From: JBFHDX01 sp041584475
GTDB lineage: Bacteria > Pseudomonadota > Alphaproteobacteria > UBA8366 > JADFVY01
Direction: 5' to 3'
Assembly (NCBI GenBank): GCA_041584475.1
Contig: JBFHDX010000056.1
Coordinates: forward strand, 1 to 24,088
Length of the DNA stretch: 24,088 nucleotides
The notes under the pieces are model-generated. The model ran no database searches. It saw only the letters and a program-made list of their open reading frames with translations, and had not been told where the DNA came from. The translations under genes were made by a program, and so were the position numbers. This document shows, in pieces, positions 6,316 to 13,864 of the stretch. The first letter of the stretch is position 1. Each line of letters opens with the position of its first letter.

Positions 6316-7092
6316 TTACGGCCGCAGGATCAGCGTGTCGCCGCGCACCTCGTAGCCGGCGAGGCGGTCGAGAAACGCCAAGCCGAGCAGCGACTCCGAC
6401 ATCTCGGCACCGTTGACGGAAACCGTCAGGCCGCGGAAGCGAACCGGGCCGACGGCCAACCGGTCGAGCTGCACCGACGCGCCGAAGACGGTGCCGTTGG
6501 CCGTGTGGTACATGCGGTTGAAGTTCAGTGCCGTCAGGTCGAATCCGAGCCGCTGCGCGTCCTGCGGGCTGAGCACGACGTCGCTCGCCCCGGTGTCGAC
6601 CATGAACCGCAGCGGCTGCCCGTTCGCTTCCGCCATGACGTAGAAATGGCCGTCGGGCGACCGCCGCACGGTGAGCTCGCCGCCCTGCGTCTCGATCGCG
6701 CGGTGCGGCTCCAGCTCGCCCATGATGCGGTTGCCGATCATGCCGAGCTCGGACCGGAAGCCATAGACCGCGACCAGCCCGGCGATGATCGCCGTCCAGA
6801 TGGCGATGTCGCGGGCCGCCCGGCCGAGCTTGAAGCGCGGGCTCGCGAGGATGCCGCTGGCCACCAGCAGAAGGATGGCGCCGAGCCGCACGAAATCGGC
6901 CATGGCCTCCCGCGAGTCGAGGGCGCTCGGATAGCGGCCGCTCAGCCAAAAGACCAGGCCCGTCACGGCGATGGCGGCAGCGAGAAAGGCGAACAGCCGC
7001 ATCCGACCCGATGTCCACCGTCCGCCAGGGTTACCGGATCCTCGGCGGTCGTCGGGCGGATCGTGCCGCGGTGTCGGTGGGATCTGGCTCAT
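6316..7092 (-). CDS. Membrane-anchored retropepsin-like aspartyl protease (clan AA, TIGR02281-type)
   Basis: A predicted membrane-anchored protease of 258 residues. The N-terminal half has three hydrophobic spans (about 33-50, 68-84 and 95-111). The C-terminal half is a single retropepsin-like domain: GGELTVRRSPDGHFYVMAEA (split at 137-147 and 148-156), the catalytic motif MVDTGASDVVLS with D166-T-G, ANGTVFGASVQLDRLAVG (about 198-215) and ESLLGLAFLDRL (233-244). One Asp per chain means it should work as a dimer. The substrate is unknown. The start is uncertain: the ATG at 7092 has a poor SD, and an ATG at 7002 would begin at MRLFAFLAAA just before the first span. It follows tldD on the same strand by 41 bp, suggesting cotranscription. 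Confidence 0.85.
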   Translation of the reverse strand: MSQIPPTPRHDPPDDRRGSGNPGGRWTSGRMRLFAFLAAAIAVTGLVFWLSGRYPSALDSREAMADFVRLGAILLLVASGILASPRFKLGRAARDIAIWTAIIAGLVAVYGFRSELGMIGNRIMGELEPHRAIETQGGELTVRRSPDGHFYVMAEANGQPLRFMVDTGASDVVLSPQDAQRLGFDLTALNFNRMYHTANGTVFGASVQLDRLAVGPVRFRGLTVSVNGAEMSESLLGLAFLDRLAGYEVRGDTLILRP

Positions 7093-7133
7093 TGCCCGGG
7101 CCGATGTCGGTCGGTGATGCGTCGCGACCGGTA

Positions 7134-8567
7134 TCAGCCGGCCGTGCCGCCGACGGTCAGCCCGTCGACGCGGATCGTCGGCTGGCCGACGCCGACCGGC
7201 ACGCCCTGGCCCTCCTTCCCGCAGGTGCCGATGCCCGGGTCGAGCTTCATGTCGGCGCCGATCATCGCGACCCGGGTCAGCACGTCGGGTCCGTTGCCGA
7301 TCAGCGTCGCGCCCTTGACCGGCGCGCCGATCCTGCCCTTTTCGATGAGATAGGCCTCGGTGCACGAGAACACGAACTTGCCGCTCGTGATGTCGACCTG
7401 GCCGCCGCCGAAATTGACGGCATAGAGCCCCTTGTCGACCGATGCGAGAATCTCTGCGGGATCGTGCTCGCCGCCCAGCATGCAGGTGTTCGTCATGCGC
7501 GGCATCGGCGCGTGCGCGAACGACTGGCGGCGGCCGTTGCCGGTCGGCTTCATGCCCATCAGGCGCGCGTTCTGGCGGTCCTGCATGTAACCGACGAGGA
7601 TGCCGTCCTCGATCAGCGTCGTGCAGCCGGTCGGCGTACCCTCGTCGTCGACGGTCAGCGACCCGCGGCGGTCGGCCAGCGTGCCGTCGTCGACGACGGT
7701 GACCCCGGGGGCGGCCACGCGCTCACCCAGCAGGCCGGCGAACGCCGACGTCTTCTTGCGGTTGAAATCGCCCTCGAGACCGTGGCCGATCGCCTCGTGC
7801 AGCAGTATGCCCGGCCAGCCCGGACCAAGCACGACCTGCATTTCGCCGGCCGGAGCCGGAACCGATTCGAGGTTCACGAGCGCCTGGCGCAGCGCCTCGT
7901 CGACCTGGGCCTGCCACGCCTCGGTGGCGAAGAACGCGGCATAGCCGACGCGGCCGCCAGCGCCGTGGCTGCCGCTCTCCATGCGGTCGCCTTCGCCGAC
8001 CACGACCGAGACGTTGACCCGCACCAGCGGTCGGATATCCGCGACGCGGTGACCGTCGCCGCGGATGATCTGCACCGCCTGCCATTCGCCGGAGATCGAG
8101 GCGCTGACCTGCTTGACCCGCGGATCCTTGGCGCGTGCATAGGCGTCGATCTCGCCGAGCAGCCGCACCTTGTCCTCGAAGCCGAAACCGCCGAGCGGGT
8201 TTTCGTCGTCGTAGAGGCTGCGGTTGGTGCCGACCGGCGCCGCCGCGAGCCGACCGCCGCGACCGCCGTGTACGGCCCGCACGGTATCGGCGGCGCGTTG
8301 CACGGCCTCCTCGCTCAGCTCGCTCGCATGGGCGTAACCGACGGCCTCGCCGGCCACCGCGCGCAAGCCGAAGCCCTGCGCCGTATCGAAGCTGGCGCTG
8401 CGGATCCGCCCGTCATCGAGCGCAATGCCCTCCGCCTGACAGTATTCGAGGAACAGCTCGCCGTCGTCGGCGCCCTTGAGCGCGCGGGCGACGATCGTCT
8501 CCGTCGCCTGCCGGTCCATGCCGCTGCGCTCGAAAAACAGCTCGTCGGTCTTGGCAAGGTCGCTCAT
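7134..8567 (-). CDS. tldD: TldD, metalloprotease subunit (TldD/PmbA family)
   Basis: TldD pairs with TldE/PmbA to form a zinc protease that degrades unfolded peptides; in E. coli it processes microcin B17 and CcdA. The 477 residues match the usual length (E. coli about 481). The zinc motif is intact in LLHEAIGHGLEGD: H257, E258 and H262; the third ligand is probably Cys449 in GTCGKEGQGVPVGVGQPT. The C-terminus IRVDGLTVGGTAG is typical. I start at the ATG 8565-8567, preceded by GAGAGGG at good spacing; a GTG 12 bp upstream would place the SD inside the gene. The partner tldE is not in the window. A scrap of the same 3' end recurs at 6276-6314. Confidence 0.95.
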   Translation of the reverse strand: MSDLAKTDELFFERSGMDRQATETIVARALKGADDGELFLEYCQAEGIALDDGRIRSASFDTAQGFGLRAVAGEAVGYAHASELSEEAVQRAADTVRAVHGGRGGRLAAAPVGTNRSLYDDENPLGGFGFEDKVRLLGEIDAYARAKDPRVKQVSASISGEWQAVQIIRGDGHRVADIRPLVRVNVSVVVGEGDRMESGSHGAGGRVGYAAFFATEAWQAQVDEALRQALVNLESVPAPAGEMQVVLGPGWPGILLHEAIGHGLEGDFNRKKTSAFAGLLGERVAAPGVTVVDDGTLADRRGSLTVDDEGTPTGCTTLIEDGILVGYMQDRQNARLMGMKPTGNGRRQSFAHAPMPRMTNTCMLGGEHDPAEILASVDKGLYAVNFGGGQVDITSGKFVFSCTEAYLIEKGRIGAPVKGATLIGNGPDVLTRVAMIGADMKLDPGIGTCGKEGQGVPVGVGQPTIRVDGLTVGGTAG

Positions 8568-8592
8568 CGTCCCTCTCACAGTTCGCCGCGCA

Positions 8593-8620
8593 TTGCCGCC
8601 GGCCCTGTGCAGTATATAGT
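8593..8620 (+). promoter_or_regulatory. Candidate promoter for the DUF3422 gene, overlapping a divergent -10
   Basis: TTGCCG (8593-8598), 16 bp, then TATAGT (8615-8620). On the opposite strand TATACT (8611-8616) could be the -10 for tldD, overlapping by 2 bp. No good -35 is visible for the leftward unit. Confidence 0.35.
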
Positions 8621-8691
8621 GCGTGGCACGCCGGCGTCGCGACCCGATTAGGACGAATGCGCCGGAACGTCAATCGGAGCGGCCACTTCGC

Positions 8692-10014
8692 ATGGTTTCC
8701 TTCGCCGAGCACCCGCTGCGTCACGCCCTCGTCAACGAGGTGCACGCCCGCCCTTTCGAGCAGCTGACGGCGCCGGTGCGTGCCTCGCACATCGCGCTGC
8801 TGTCGGACGAGAGCGAGCTGGCGCGCGACCGCCGACACGTGGCCGCGCTGTGCGAGCGCTTCGGCCTGCCGACACCCGGCGAGGACGCCAAGCACTATGC
8901 GGGGAATTTCGACCGGTTCCGCTGCAAGTGGGAGCGGCACACCGAATTCACCACCTACACCTTCTTCGAGGACGCGCCGTTCGAGGCGCCGTTCGCCGAC
9001 CCGCCGATCGAACGCGTGCCGCAGGACTGGCTCGAGGCCATGCCGGGCGAGCTCCTCGTCGCCTGCCACCTGGCACTCGCGCCGGGCCGGGCGAGGAAGG
9101 CGGGGAAATCGGGGAGTGGAAATAAGGAAGAGCCGGACCTCGACGACCTGCAGCGCCATTTCGGGACCGACAGCCTGACGGGCAGCCGGATGTCGGGCGG
9201 CAACGCCGAGGCCTGGACCGATTTCCGCCTGCACGAGGACGGCTTCGCGCGCATCCTCGTGCGCGACGTCGGGCTGCACGCGCGCCAGGCGGGGCGCCTC
9301 GTGCAGCGGCTGCTGGAGATCGAGACCTACCGTCTGCTGGCGCTGCTGGCGCTGCCGCTGGCGCGCGAGGCGGCACCGGAGATCTCGGCCGCGGCGCGCC
9401 GGCTCGCCGAGATCACCGGGCGCATGGCGTCGATCGACGGGCTGGAGGACGAGCGCGCGATGCTCGGCGACCTGACTCAGCTCGCCGGCCGGCTCGAGCA
9501 GCTGGTCTCGCGCAGCGCCTACCGGTTCAGCGCGGCGAGCGCCTACTATGCGCTGGTCGAGACGCGCATGGCCGAATTGCGCGAGCAGCGCATCGAGGGC
9601 ACGCAGACGATCCGCGAGTTCATGGACCGCCGCATGGCCCCGGCGATCAGGACCTGCGAGGCGACGGCCGCGCGCCAGGACCGGCTCGCCGAGCGCCTGG
9701 CCCGCGCCACCGTGATGCTGCGGGCGCGCGTCGATATCGCCCTGGAGGCGCAGAACCGCGACCTGCTGCGGTCGATGAACCGGCGCGCGCGGCTGCAGCT
9801 GCGCCTGCAGGAGACGGTCGAGGGCCTGTCGGTGGCGGCGATCAGCTACTACCTCGTCGGCCTCGTCGCCTATGCGGCGAAGGGCGTGGAGTCGGCCGGC
9901 GTTCCGGTGCCGGTCGATCTGGTGACGGGCCTTGCGATTCCGGTCGTGCTGCTCGGCGTCTGGAGCGCCGTCCGGCGCATCCGCCGGCGACTCGTGCGCG
10001 ACAACGGGAACTGA
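8692..10014 (+). CDS. DUF3422 family membrane protein
   Basis: A 440-residue protein of the DUF3422 family, whose function is unknown. The N-terminus is typical: HPLRHALVNEVHARPFEQL (7-25) and then HIALLSDE. KWERHTEFTTYTFF (about 83-96) and WLEAMPGELLVACHLAL follow. The middle (about 200-380) is helical and charged, consistent with coiled coil, and includes EMRDRR-like segments such as FMDRRMAPAIRTCEAT. Two hydrophobic spans near the C-terminus (about 384-402 and 412-428) followed by Arg-rich VRRIRRRL suggest a CorA-like topology with a large cytoplasmic N-terminal part. A Gly/Lys/Ser stretch (about 133-147) looks like a species-specific loop. The ATG at 8692 is preferred because conserved sequence starts right after it; the SD (GGAGCGG) is rather far upstream. 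Confidence 0.85.
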   Translation: MVSFAEHPLRHALVNEVHARPFEQLTAPVRASHIALLSDESELARDRRHVAALCERFGLPTPGEDAKHYAGNFDRFRCKWERHTEFTTYTFFEDAPFEAPFADPPIERVPQDWLEAMPGELLVACHLALAPGRARKAGKSGSGNKEEPDLDDLQRHFGTDSLTGSRMSGGNAEAWTDFRLHEDGFARILVRDVGLHARQAGRLVQRLLEIETYRLLALLALPLAREAAPEISAAARRLAEITGRMASIDGLEDERAMLGDLTQLAGRLEQLVSRSAYRFSAASAYYALVETRMAELREQRIEGTQTIREFMDRRMAPAIRTCEATAARQDRLAERLARATVMLRARVDIALEAQNRDLLRSMNRRARLQLRLQETVEGLSVAAISYYLVGLVAYAAKGVESAGVPVPVDLVTGLAIPVVLLGVWSAVRRIRRRLVRDNGN

Positions 10015-10030
10015 GCGGACGGCAGCGACT

Positions 10031-10045
10031 GCGACATAGTGTCGC
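10031..10045. promoter_or_regulatory. Candidate RegA/PrrA/RegR-type redox response site
   Basis: GCGACA-TAG-TGTCGC is a perfect 6+3+6 palindrome. It fits GCGNC-N5-GNCGC, the alphaproteobacterial RegA/PrrA/RegR consensus as I recall it. It lies about 100 bp upstream of the predicted cox promoter. That regulator family controls terminal oxidases in several alphaproteobacteria. The regulator gene is not in the window. Confidence 0.42.
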
Positions 10046-10091
10046 GCCCCCCGCCGCAGCAGTTCGCATGGCTCGCCGGGCGAGAGACCCC

Positions 10092-10106
10092 TTGCATTGT
10101 ATGCAA
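10092..10106. promoter_or_regulatory. Palindrome TTGCAT-TGT-ATGCAA, possible operator
   Basis: A perfect 6+3+6 inverted repeat 39 bp upstream of the predicted -35 of the cox operon. It resembles operators of GntR/FCD-type regulators only loosely. The cognate regulator is unknown. Confidence 0.35.
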
Positions 10107-10145
10107 AGCCGGTACATAGAGAAACGCTGCCGCCCGGGGGTGCGC

Positions 10146-10173
10146 TTGATCGGCGGTTGCGAATGATTAAAAT
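10146..10173 (+). promoter_or_regulatory. Candidate promoter of the cytochrome oxidase operon
   Basis: TTGATC (10146-10151), 16 bp, then TAAAAT (10168-10173). It is one of the few AT-rich points in the 255-bp gap and lies about 97 bp before the ctaC start, leaving a leader of about 90 nt. Confidence 0.45.
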
Positions 10174-10269
10174 GCCGCGCAGTTTTGGGCGGGGTCCGCG
10201 CCGGACGGCGATTCCGGCAGGGCGATAAGCCGACTGCGACAGTTGGTGTCAGAGACGGGAGAGAGCACC

Positions 10270-11100
10270 GTGAAATTGCGACTGGCCGCGTTTGCGGCGT
10301 TGGGTCTGGTGGCGTCGGCCGGCGTCGCCTGGGCCGGGGAACCGCTGCCCTGGCAGATGGGCTTCCAGGAGCCGGCATCCTCCTCGATGGAGCGGCTCGT
10401 CGAATTCCACAACCTGCTGCTGTGGGTCATCACGATCATCTCGCTGTTCGTGCTCGCGCTGCTCGCGTGGGTCGTCTTCCGCTACAGCGAGCGGCGCAAT
10501 CCGACACCGTCGCGGACGACGCACAACACGACGCTCGAGGTGCTGTGGACGGTCATCCCGGTGATCATTCTGGTGCTCATCTTCATCCCGTCCTACCGGG
10601 TCATGGTCGAGAACGACAAGGTGCTCGACGCCGACATGACGCTGAAGGTGATCGGCCACCAGTGGTACTGGAGCTACGAGTATCCCGACCACGGCAACTT
10701 CACCTTCGACGCCAACATGGTGTTCGCCGAGGATCTCGAGGATCCGTCGAAGCGGCTGATGGAGACCGACAACCGCGTCGTGCTGCCGGTCGGCAAGAAG
10801 ATCCGGCTGCTGCTGACGGCGACCGACGTGCTGCACAGCTGGGGCGTGCCGGCGCTCGGCGTCAAGCTCGATACCGTGCCCGGGCGGCTCAACGAGACCT
10901 GGGTCGAGATCACCAAGCCGGGCGTCTATTACGGCTTCTGCTCGGAGCTGTGCGGCGTCAACCATTCCTACATGCCGATCGCCATCGAGGCGGTGAGCGA
11001 GGCGGCGTTCGAGGAATGGGTGGCGAAGGCGCGCGAGGAGTTCGCGCGCGTCGACGAACCGGCCGCGGCGCGACTGGCGCACAACGACGGCCTCCGGTAG
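10270..11100 (+). CDS. ctaC: Cytochrome c oxidase subunit II (CoxB)
   Basis: Takes electrons from cytochrome c through its binuclear CuA centre and passes them to subunit I. The 276-residue precursor has a signal peptide (1-22, cleavage near VAWA), two membrane spans (about 47-69 and 90-108) and a periplasmic cupredoxin domain. All CuA ligands are present: H189, C224, E226, C228, H232 and M235 in FCSELCGVNHSYM. The aromatic relay QWYWSYEY (131-138) is intact. No C-terminal cytochrome c domain is fused, so this is the plain aa3 type. The start is the GTG at 10270, preceded by GGGAGAGAG; an upstream in-frame ATG at 10243 would bury the SD and spoil the signal peptide. It is the first gene of the operon; subunit I follows after 27 bp. 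Confidence 0.96.
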   Translation: MKLRLAAFAALGLVASAGVAWAGEPLPWQMGFQEPASSSMERLVEFHNLLLWVITIISLFVLALLAWVVFRYSERRNPTPSRTTHNTTLEVLWTVIPVIILVLIFIPSYRVMVENDKVLDADMTLKVIGHQWYWSYEYPDHGNFTFDANMVFAEDLEDPSKRLMETDNRVVLPVGKKIRLLLTATDVLHSWGVPALGVKLDTVPGRLNETWVEITKPGVYYGFCSELCGVNHSYMPIAIEAVSEAAFEEWVAKAREEFARVDEPAAARLAHNDGLR

Positions 11101-11127
11101 GCAGCGCGAGAGGAGAGGACAGAGACG

Positions 11128-12738
11128 ATGGCCAACGCGACGAGCTCGGCGCACGCGCACGAAGAACACCACACGCCGACCGGCTGGCGCCGGTGGCTCT
11201 ATTCGACGAACCACAAGGACATCGGCACGATGTACCTGACCTTCGCGCTGGTCGCGGGGATCATCGGCCTGCTCGCCTCGGTGTACATGCGGCTCGAGCT
11301 GATGGAGCCGGGCGTCCAGTACATGACGATGGACGGCACGCCGGACGGCCACCAGTGGAACGTGGTGGTCACCGCGCACGGGCTGATCATGGTGTTCTTC
11401 GTCATCATGCCGGCGCTGATCGGCGGCTTCGGCAACTGGTTCGTGCCGCTGATGATCGGCGCGCCGGACATGGCCTTCCCGCGCATGAACAACATCAGCT
11501 TCTGGCTGCTGATCCCGGCCTTCGCGCTGCTCCTGATGTCGGCGCTGATCGGCGGCGGCGCGGGCACCGGCTGGACCGTCTATCCGCCGCTTTCGGGGGT
11601 GCTCGGGCATCCGGACGCCGCCGTCGACATGGCGATCTTCTCGCTGCATCTCGCCGGCGCCTCGTCGATCCTCGGCGCGATCAACTTCATCACGACGATC
11701 TTCAACATGCGCGCGCCGGGCATGACGCTGCACAAGATGCCGCTGTTCGTGTGGTCGATCCTGGTGACGGCGTTCCTCCTGGTGCTGGCGCTGCCGGTGC
11801 TCGGCGGCGCGATCACCATGCTGCTCACCGACCGCAATTTCGGCACCACCTTCTTCCGGCCCGAGGGCGGCGGCGACCCGGTGCTGTTCCAGCACCTGTT
11901 CTGGTTCTTCGGGCATCCCGAGGTCTACATCATGATCCTGCCCGGCTTCGGCATCATCAGCCAGGTCGTGGCGACGTTCTCGCGCAAGCCGGTCTTCGGT
12001 TATCTCGGCATGGCCTACGCCATGGTCGCGATCGGCTTCGTCGGCTTCATCGTGTGGGCGCACCACATGTACACCGTCGGCATGGACATCGACCTGCGCG
12101 TCTACTTCACGGCGGCGACGATGGTCATCGCGGTGCCGACCGGCGTGAAGATCTTCAGCTGGGTCGCCACCATGTGGGGCGGCTCGCTGCGCTTCGACAC
12201 GCCGATGCTGTGGGCGATCGGCTTCATCTTCCTGTTCACCGTCGGCGGCGTCACCGGCGTCGTGCTCGCCAACGCCGGCATGGACATCGCGCTGCACGAC
12301 ACCTACTACGTCGTCGCGCACTTCCACTACGTGCTCTCGATCGGCGCGGTCTCGGCGATCTTCGCCGGCATGTACTACTGGATCGGCAAGATGTGCGGCC
12401 GGCAGTACAACGAGACGCTGGGCAAGATCCACTTCTGGACCAGCTTCGTCGGCATCAACATGACGTTCTTCCCGATGCACTTCTCGGGCCTCGCCGGTAT
12501 GCCGCGACGCTATATCGACTATCCGGACGCGTTCGCCGGCTGGAACTACGTCTCGTCGATCGGCTCGTACATCACCGCAGCGTCGACGCTGCTGTTCCTG
12601 TACATCCTGTTCAGCGCCATGCGCAGCGGCCGCAAGGTCGAGGCCAACTACTGGGGCGACGGGGCGACGACGCTCGAGTGGACGGTGCCCTCGCCGCCGC
12701 CGTTCCACACCTACAACGAGCTGCCGGTGGTGCGGTAG
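11128..12738 (+). CDS. ctaD: Cytochrome c oxidase subunit I (CoxA)
   Basis: Catalytic subunit of the aa3-type oxidase: reduces O2 to water at heme a3-CuB and pumps protons. The 536-residue membrane protein has 12 spans. Ligands by counting: heme a H84 and H400; CuB H263, H312 and H313; the cross-linked Y267; heme a3 H398 in VVAHFHYVLS. The motif WFFGHPEVYIMILPGFG carries E265, the end of the D channel. D114 (GAPDMAFPRMNN) and K341 (PTGVKIFSW) mark the D and K channels. Together these place it in the A1 family, able to pump. The ATG at 11128 has AGAGGAGAGG about 10 bp upstream. A His-rich N-terminus (HAHEEHH) precedes the usual WLYSTNHKDIGTMY. Confidence 0.98.
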   Translation: MANATSSAHAHEEHHTPTGWRRWLYSTNHKDIGTMYLTFALVAGIIGLLASVYMRLELMEPGVQYMTMDGTPDGHQWNVVVTAHGLIMVFFVIMPALIGGFGNWFVPLMIGAPDMAFPRMNNISFWLLIPAFALLLMSALIGGGAGTGWTVYPPLSGVLGHPDAAVDMAIFSLHLAGASSILGAINFITTIFNMRAPGMTLHKMPLFVWSILVTAFLLVLALPVLGGAITMLLTDRNFGTTFFRPEGGGDPVLFQHLFWFFGHPEVYIMILPGFGIISQVVATFSRKPVFGYLGMAYAMVAIGFVGFIVWAHHMYTVGMDIDLRVYFTAATMVIAVPTGVKIFSWVATMWGGSLRFDTPMLWAIGFIFLFTVGGVTGVVLANAGMDIALHDTYYVVAHFHYVLSIGAVSAIFAGMYYWIGKMCGRQYNETLGKIHFWTSFVGINMTFFPMHFSGLAGMPRRYIDYPDAFAGWNYVSSIGSYITAASTLLFLYILFSAMRSGRKVEANYWGDGATTLEWTVPSPPPFHTYNELPVVR

Positions 12739-12756
12739 CCGGCGGGCCGGGGTGCG

Positions 12757-13680
12757 ATGACGCAGACCACCTACCGCATGGCGCGCGCGGCCGGCACCGC
12801 CAGCGCCAAGGACGCCGCCGGCCCGGGCGATTTCGTCGCGCTGCTGAAGCCGCGCGTGATGTCGCTCGTCGTGTTCACCGGGCTCGTCGGCATCCTGCTG
12901 GCACCGGGCCCGATCCATCCGGTGCTGGCGGCGGTCGCGGTGCTCTGCATCGCCGTCGGCTCGGGTGCCGCCGGCGCCATCAACATGTGGTACGACCGCG
13001 ATATCGACGCGCTGATGACGCGGACCCGCGAGCGGCCGATCCCGGCCGGCCGCATCGTGCCCGGCGACGCGCTCGGCTTCGGCATCGTGCTCGCGGTGGC
13101 GGCGGTGACGCTGATGGCACTGATGGTCGACCCGGTGGCCGGGGCGCTGCTGGCGCTGGCCATCCTGTTCTACGTCCTGATCTACACGGTCTGGCTCAAG
13201 CGGCGGACGCCGCAGAACATCGTCATCGGCGGCGCCGCCGGCGCCTTTCCGCCGGTGATCGGCTGGGCGGCGGTGACCGGTACGGTCTCGATCGAATCGC
13301 TGGCGCTGTTCGCCATCATCTTCTTCTGGACGCCGCCGCATTTCTGGGCGTTGTCCCTGTACCGCTGCAGCGAATACGGCCGGGCCGGCGTGCCGATGCT
13401 GCCGGTCGTCGAGGGCAAGGCGGCAACGCGGCGCCAGATGCTCGTCTACACGCTGCTGCTGCTGCCGCTGGCGCTGACGCCGACGCTCCTCGGCACGACC
13501 GGCTGGCTCTACGGCACCGCGTCGGTTCTGCTGAGCCTCGGTTTCGTCGGCGCCGCCGTCGCCGTCCTGCGCAGCGAGGCCGACGCGCCGGCGCGGCGGA
13601 TGTTCGGCTATTCGATCTTCTATCTCGCGGCGCTCTACGCGCTCATGGTCGTCGACCGCGCGCCGGGCGCGGCCGGATAA
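12757..13680 (+). CDS. ctaB: Heme O synthase (protoheme IX farnesyltransferase)
   Basis: Adds a farnesyl group to heme b to make heme O, the precursor of heme A for subunit I. The 307-residue membrane protein of the UbiA superfamily has about nine hydrophobic spans. The first Asp-rich motif is intact: N76-M-W-Y-D80-R-D-I-D84. The neighbouring TRTRERPIPAGRI (88-100) and WLKRRTPQNIVIGGAAGAFPP (in the middle) are diagnostic of CtaB/CyoE rather than UbiA. The ATG at 12757 lies 18 bp after ctaD, with a G-rich stretch upstream as a possible SD. The N-terminal 24 residues are variable. Heme A synthase (ctaA) is not in this window and must lie elsewhere. Confidence 0.96.
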   Translation: MTQTTYRMARAAGTASAKDAAGPGDFVALLKPRVMSLVVFTGLVGILLAPGPIHPVLAAVAVLCIAVGSGAAGAINMWYDRDIDALMTRTRERPIPAGRIVPGDALGFGIVLAVAAVTLMALMVDPVAGALLALAILFYVLIYTVWLKRRTPQNIVIGGAAGAFPPVIGWAAVTGTVSIESLALFAIIFFWTPPHFWALSLYRCSEYGRAGVPMLPVVEGKAATRRQMLVYTLLLLPLALTPTLLGTTGWLYGTASVLLSLGFVGAAVAVLRSEADAPARRMFGYSIFYLAALYALMVVDRAPGAAG

Positions 13681-13702
13681 GCGGGCGATGCGGGCGGTCT
13701 CG

Positions 13703-13861
13703 ATGAGCAACGACGACAAGCGCGCGGATGGATCGGGCAAGCGCTTTCGCAGCGAGGTGCACCGCCGCCAGCGCGGCAAGAACCTTGCGCTGGCCGCCGT
13801 GCTCGTCGCGCTGATGGTGCTGTTCTACGTGGTCGCCATCGTGCGCATGGGCGGAGGCTGA
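13703..13861 (+). CDS. CoxF-like small membrane protein of the oxidase cluster
   Basis: A 52-residue protein that is easily missed. It has a hydrophilic, Arg/Lys-rich N-terminus (about 1-26, including RFRSEVHRRQRGKN) followed by one membrane span (LALAAVLVALMVLFYVVAIV, 28-47) and RMGGG. This layout and its place between ctaB and ctaG match the small CoxF-type proteins of alphaproteobacterial cox operons as I remember them. They are thought to be involved with oxidase assembly but are poorly defined. An in-frame ATG at 13688 would add five residues; both starts have G-rich sequence upstream. The TGA at 13859-13861 is followed three bases later by the ctaG ATG, and the SD of ctaG lies inside this gene, so translation is probably coupled. 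Confidence 0.8.
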   Translation: MSNDDKRADGSGKRFRSEVHRRQRGKNLALAAVLVALMVLFYVVAIVRMGGG

Positions 13862-13864
13862 ACG

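Noticed and set aside
10185..13706. A rightward open frame of about 1,170 codons across ctaC, ctaD and ctaB
   Set aside because: It is out of frame with three unmistakable oxidase genes, and its translation is Arg/Gly/Ala/His-rich without domains. Long shadow frames are common in high-GC DNA because stop codons are rare.
10249..13779. A leftward open frame of about 1,176 codons antisense to the cox operon
   Set aside because: The translation is dominated by Arg, His, Asp and Glu low-complexity sequence, the typical result of reading GC-rich coding DNA backwards. No SD or recognisable motif supports it.
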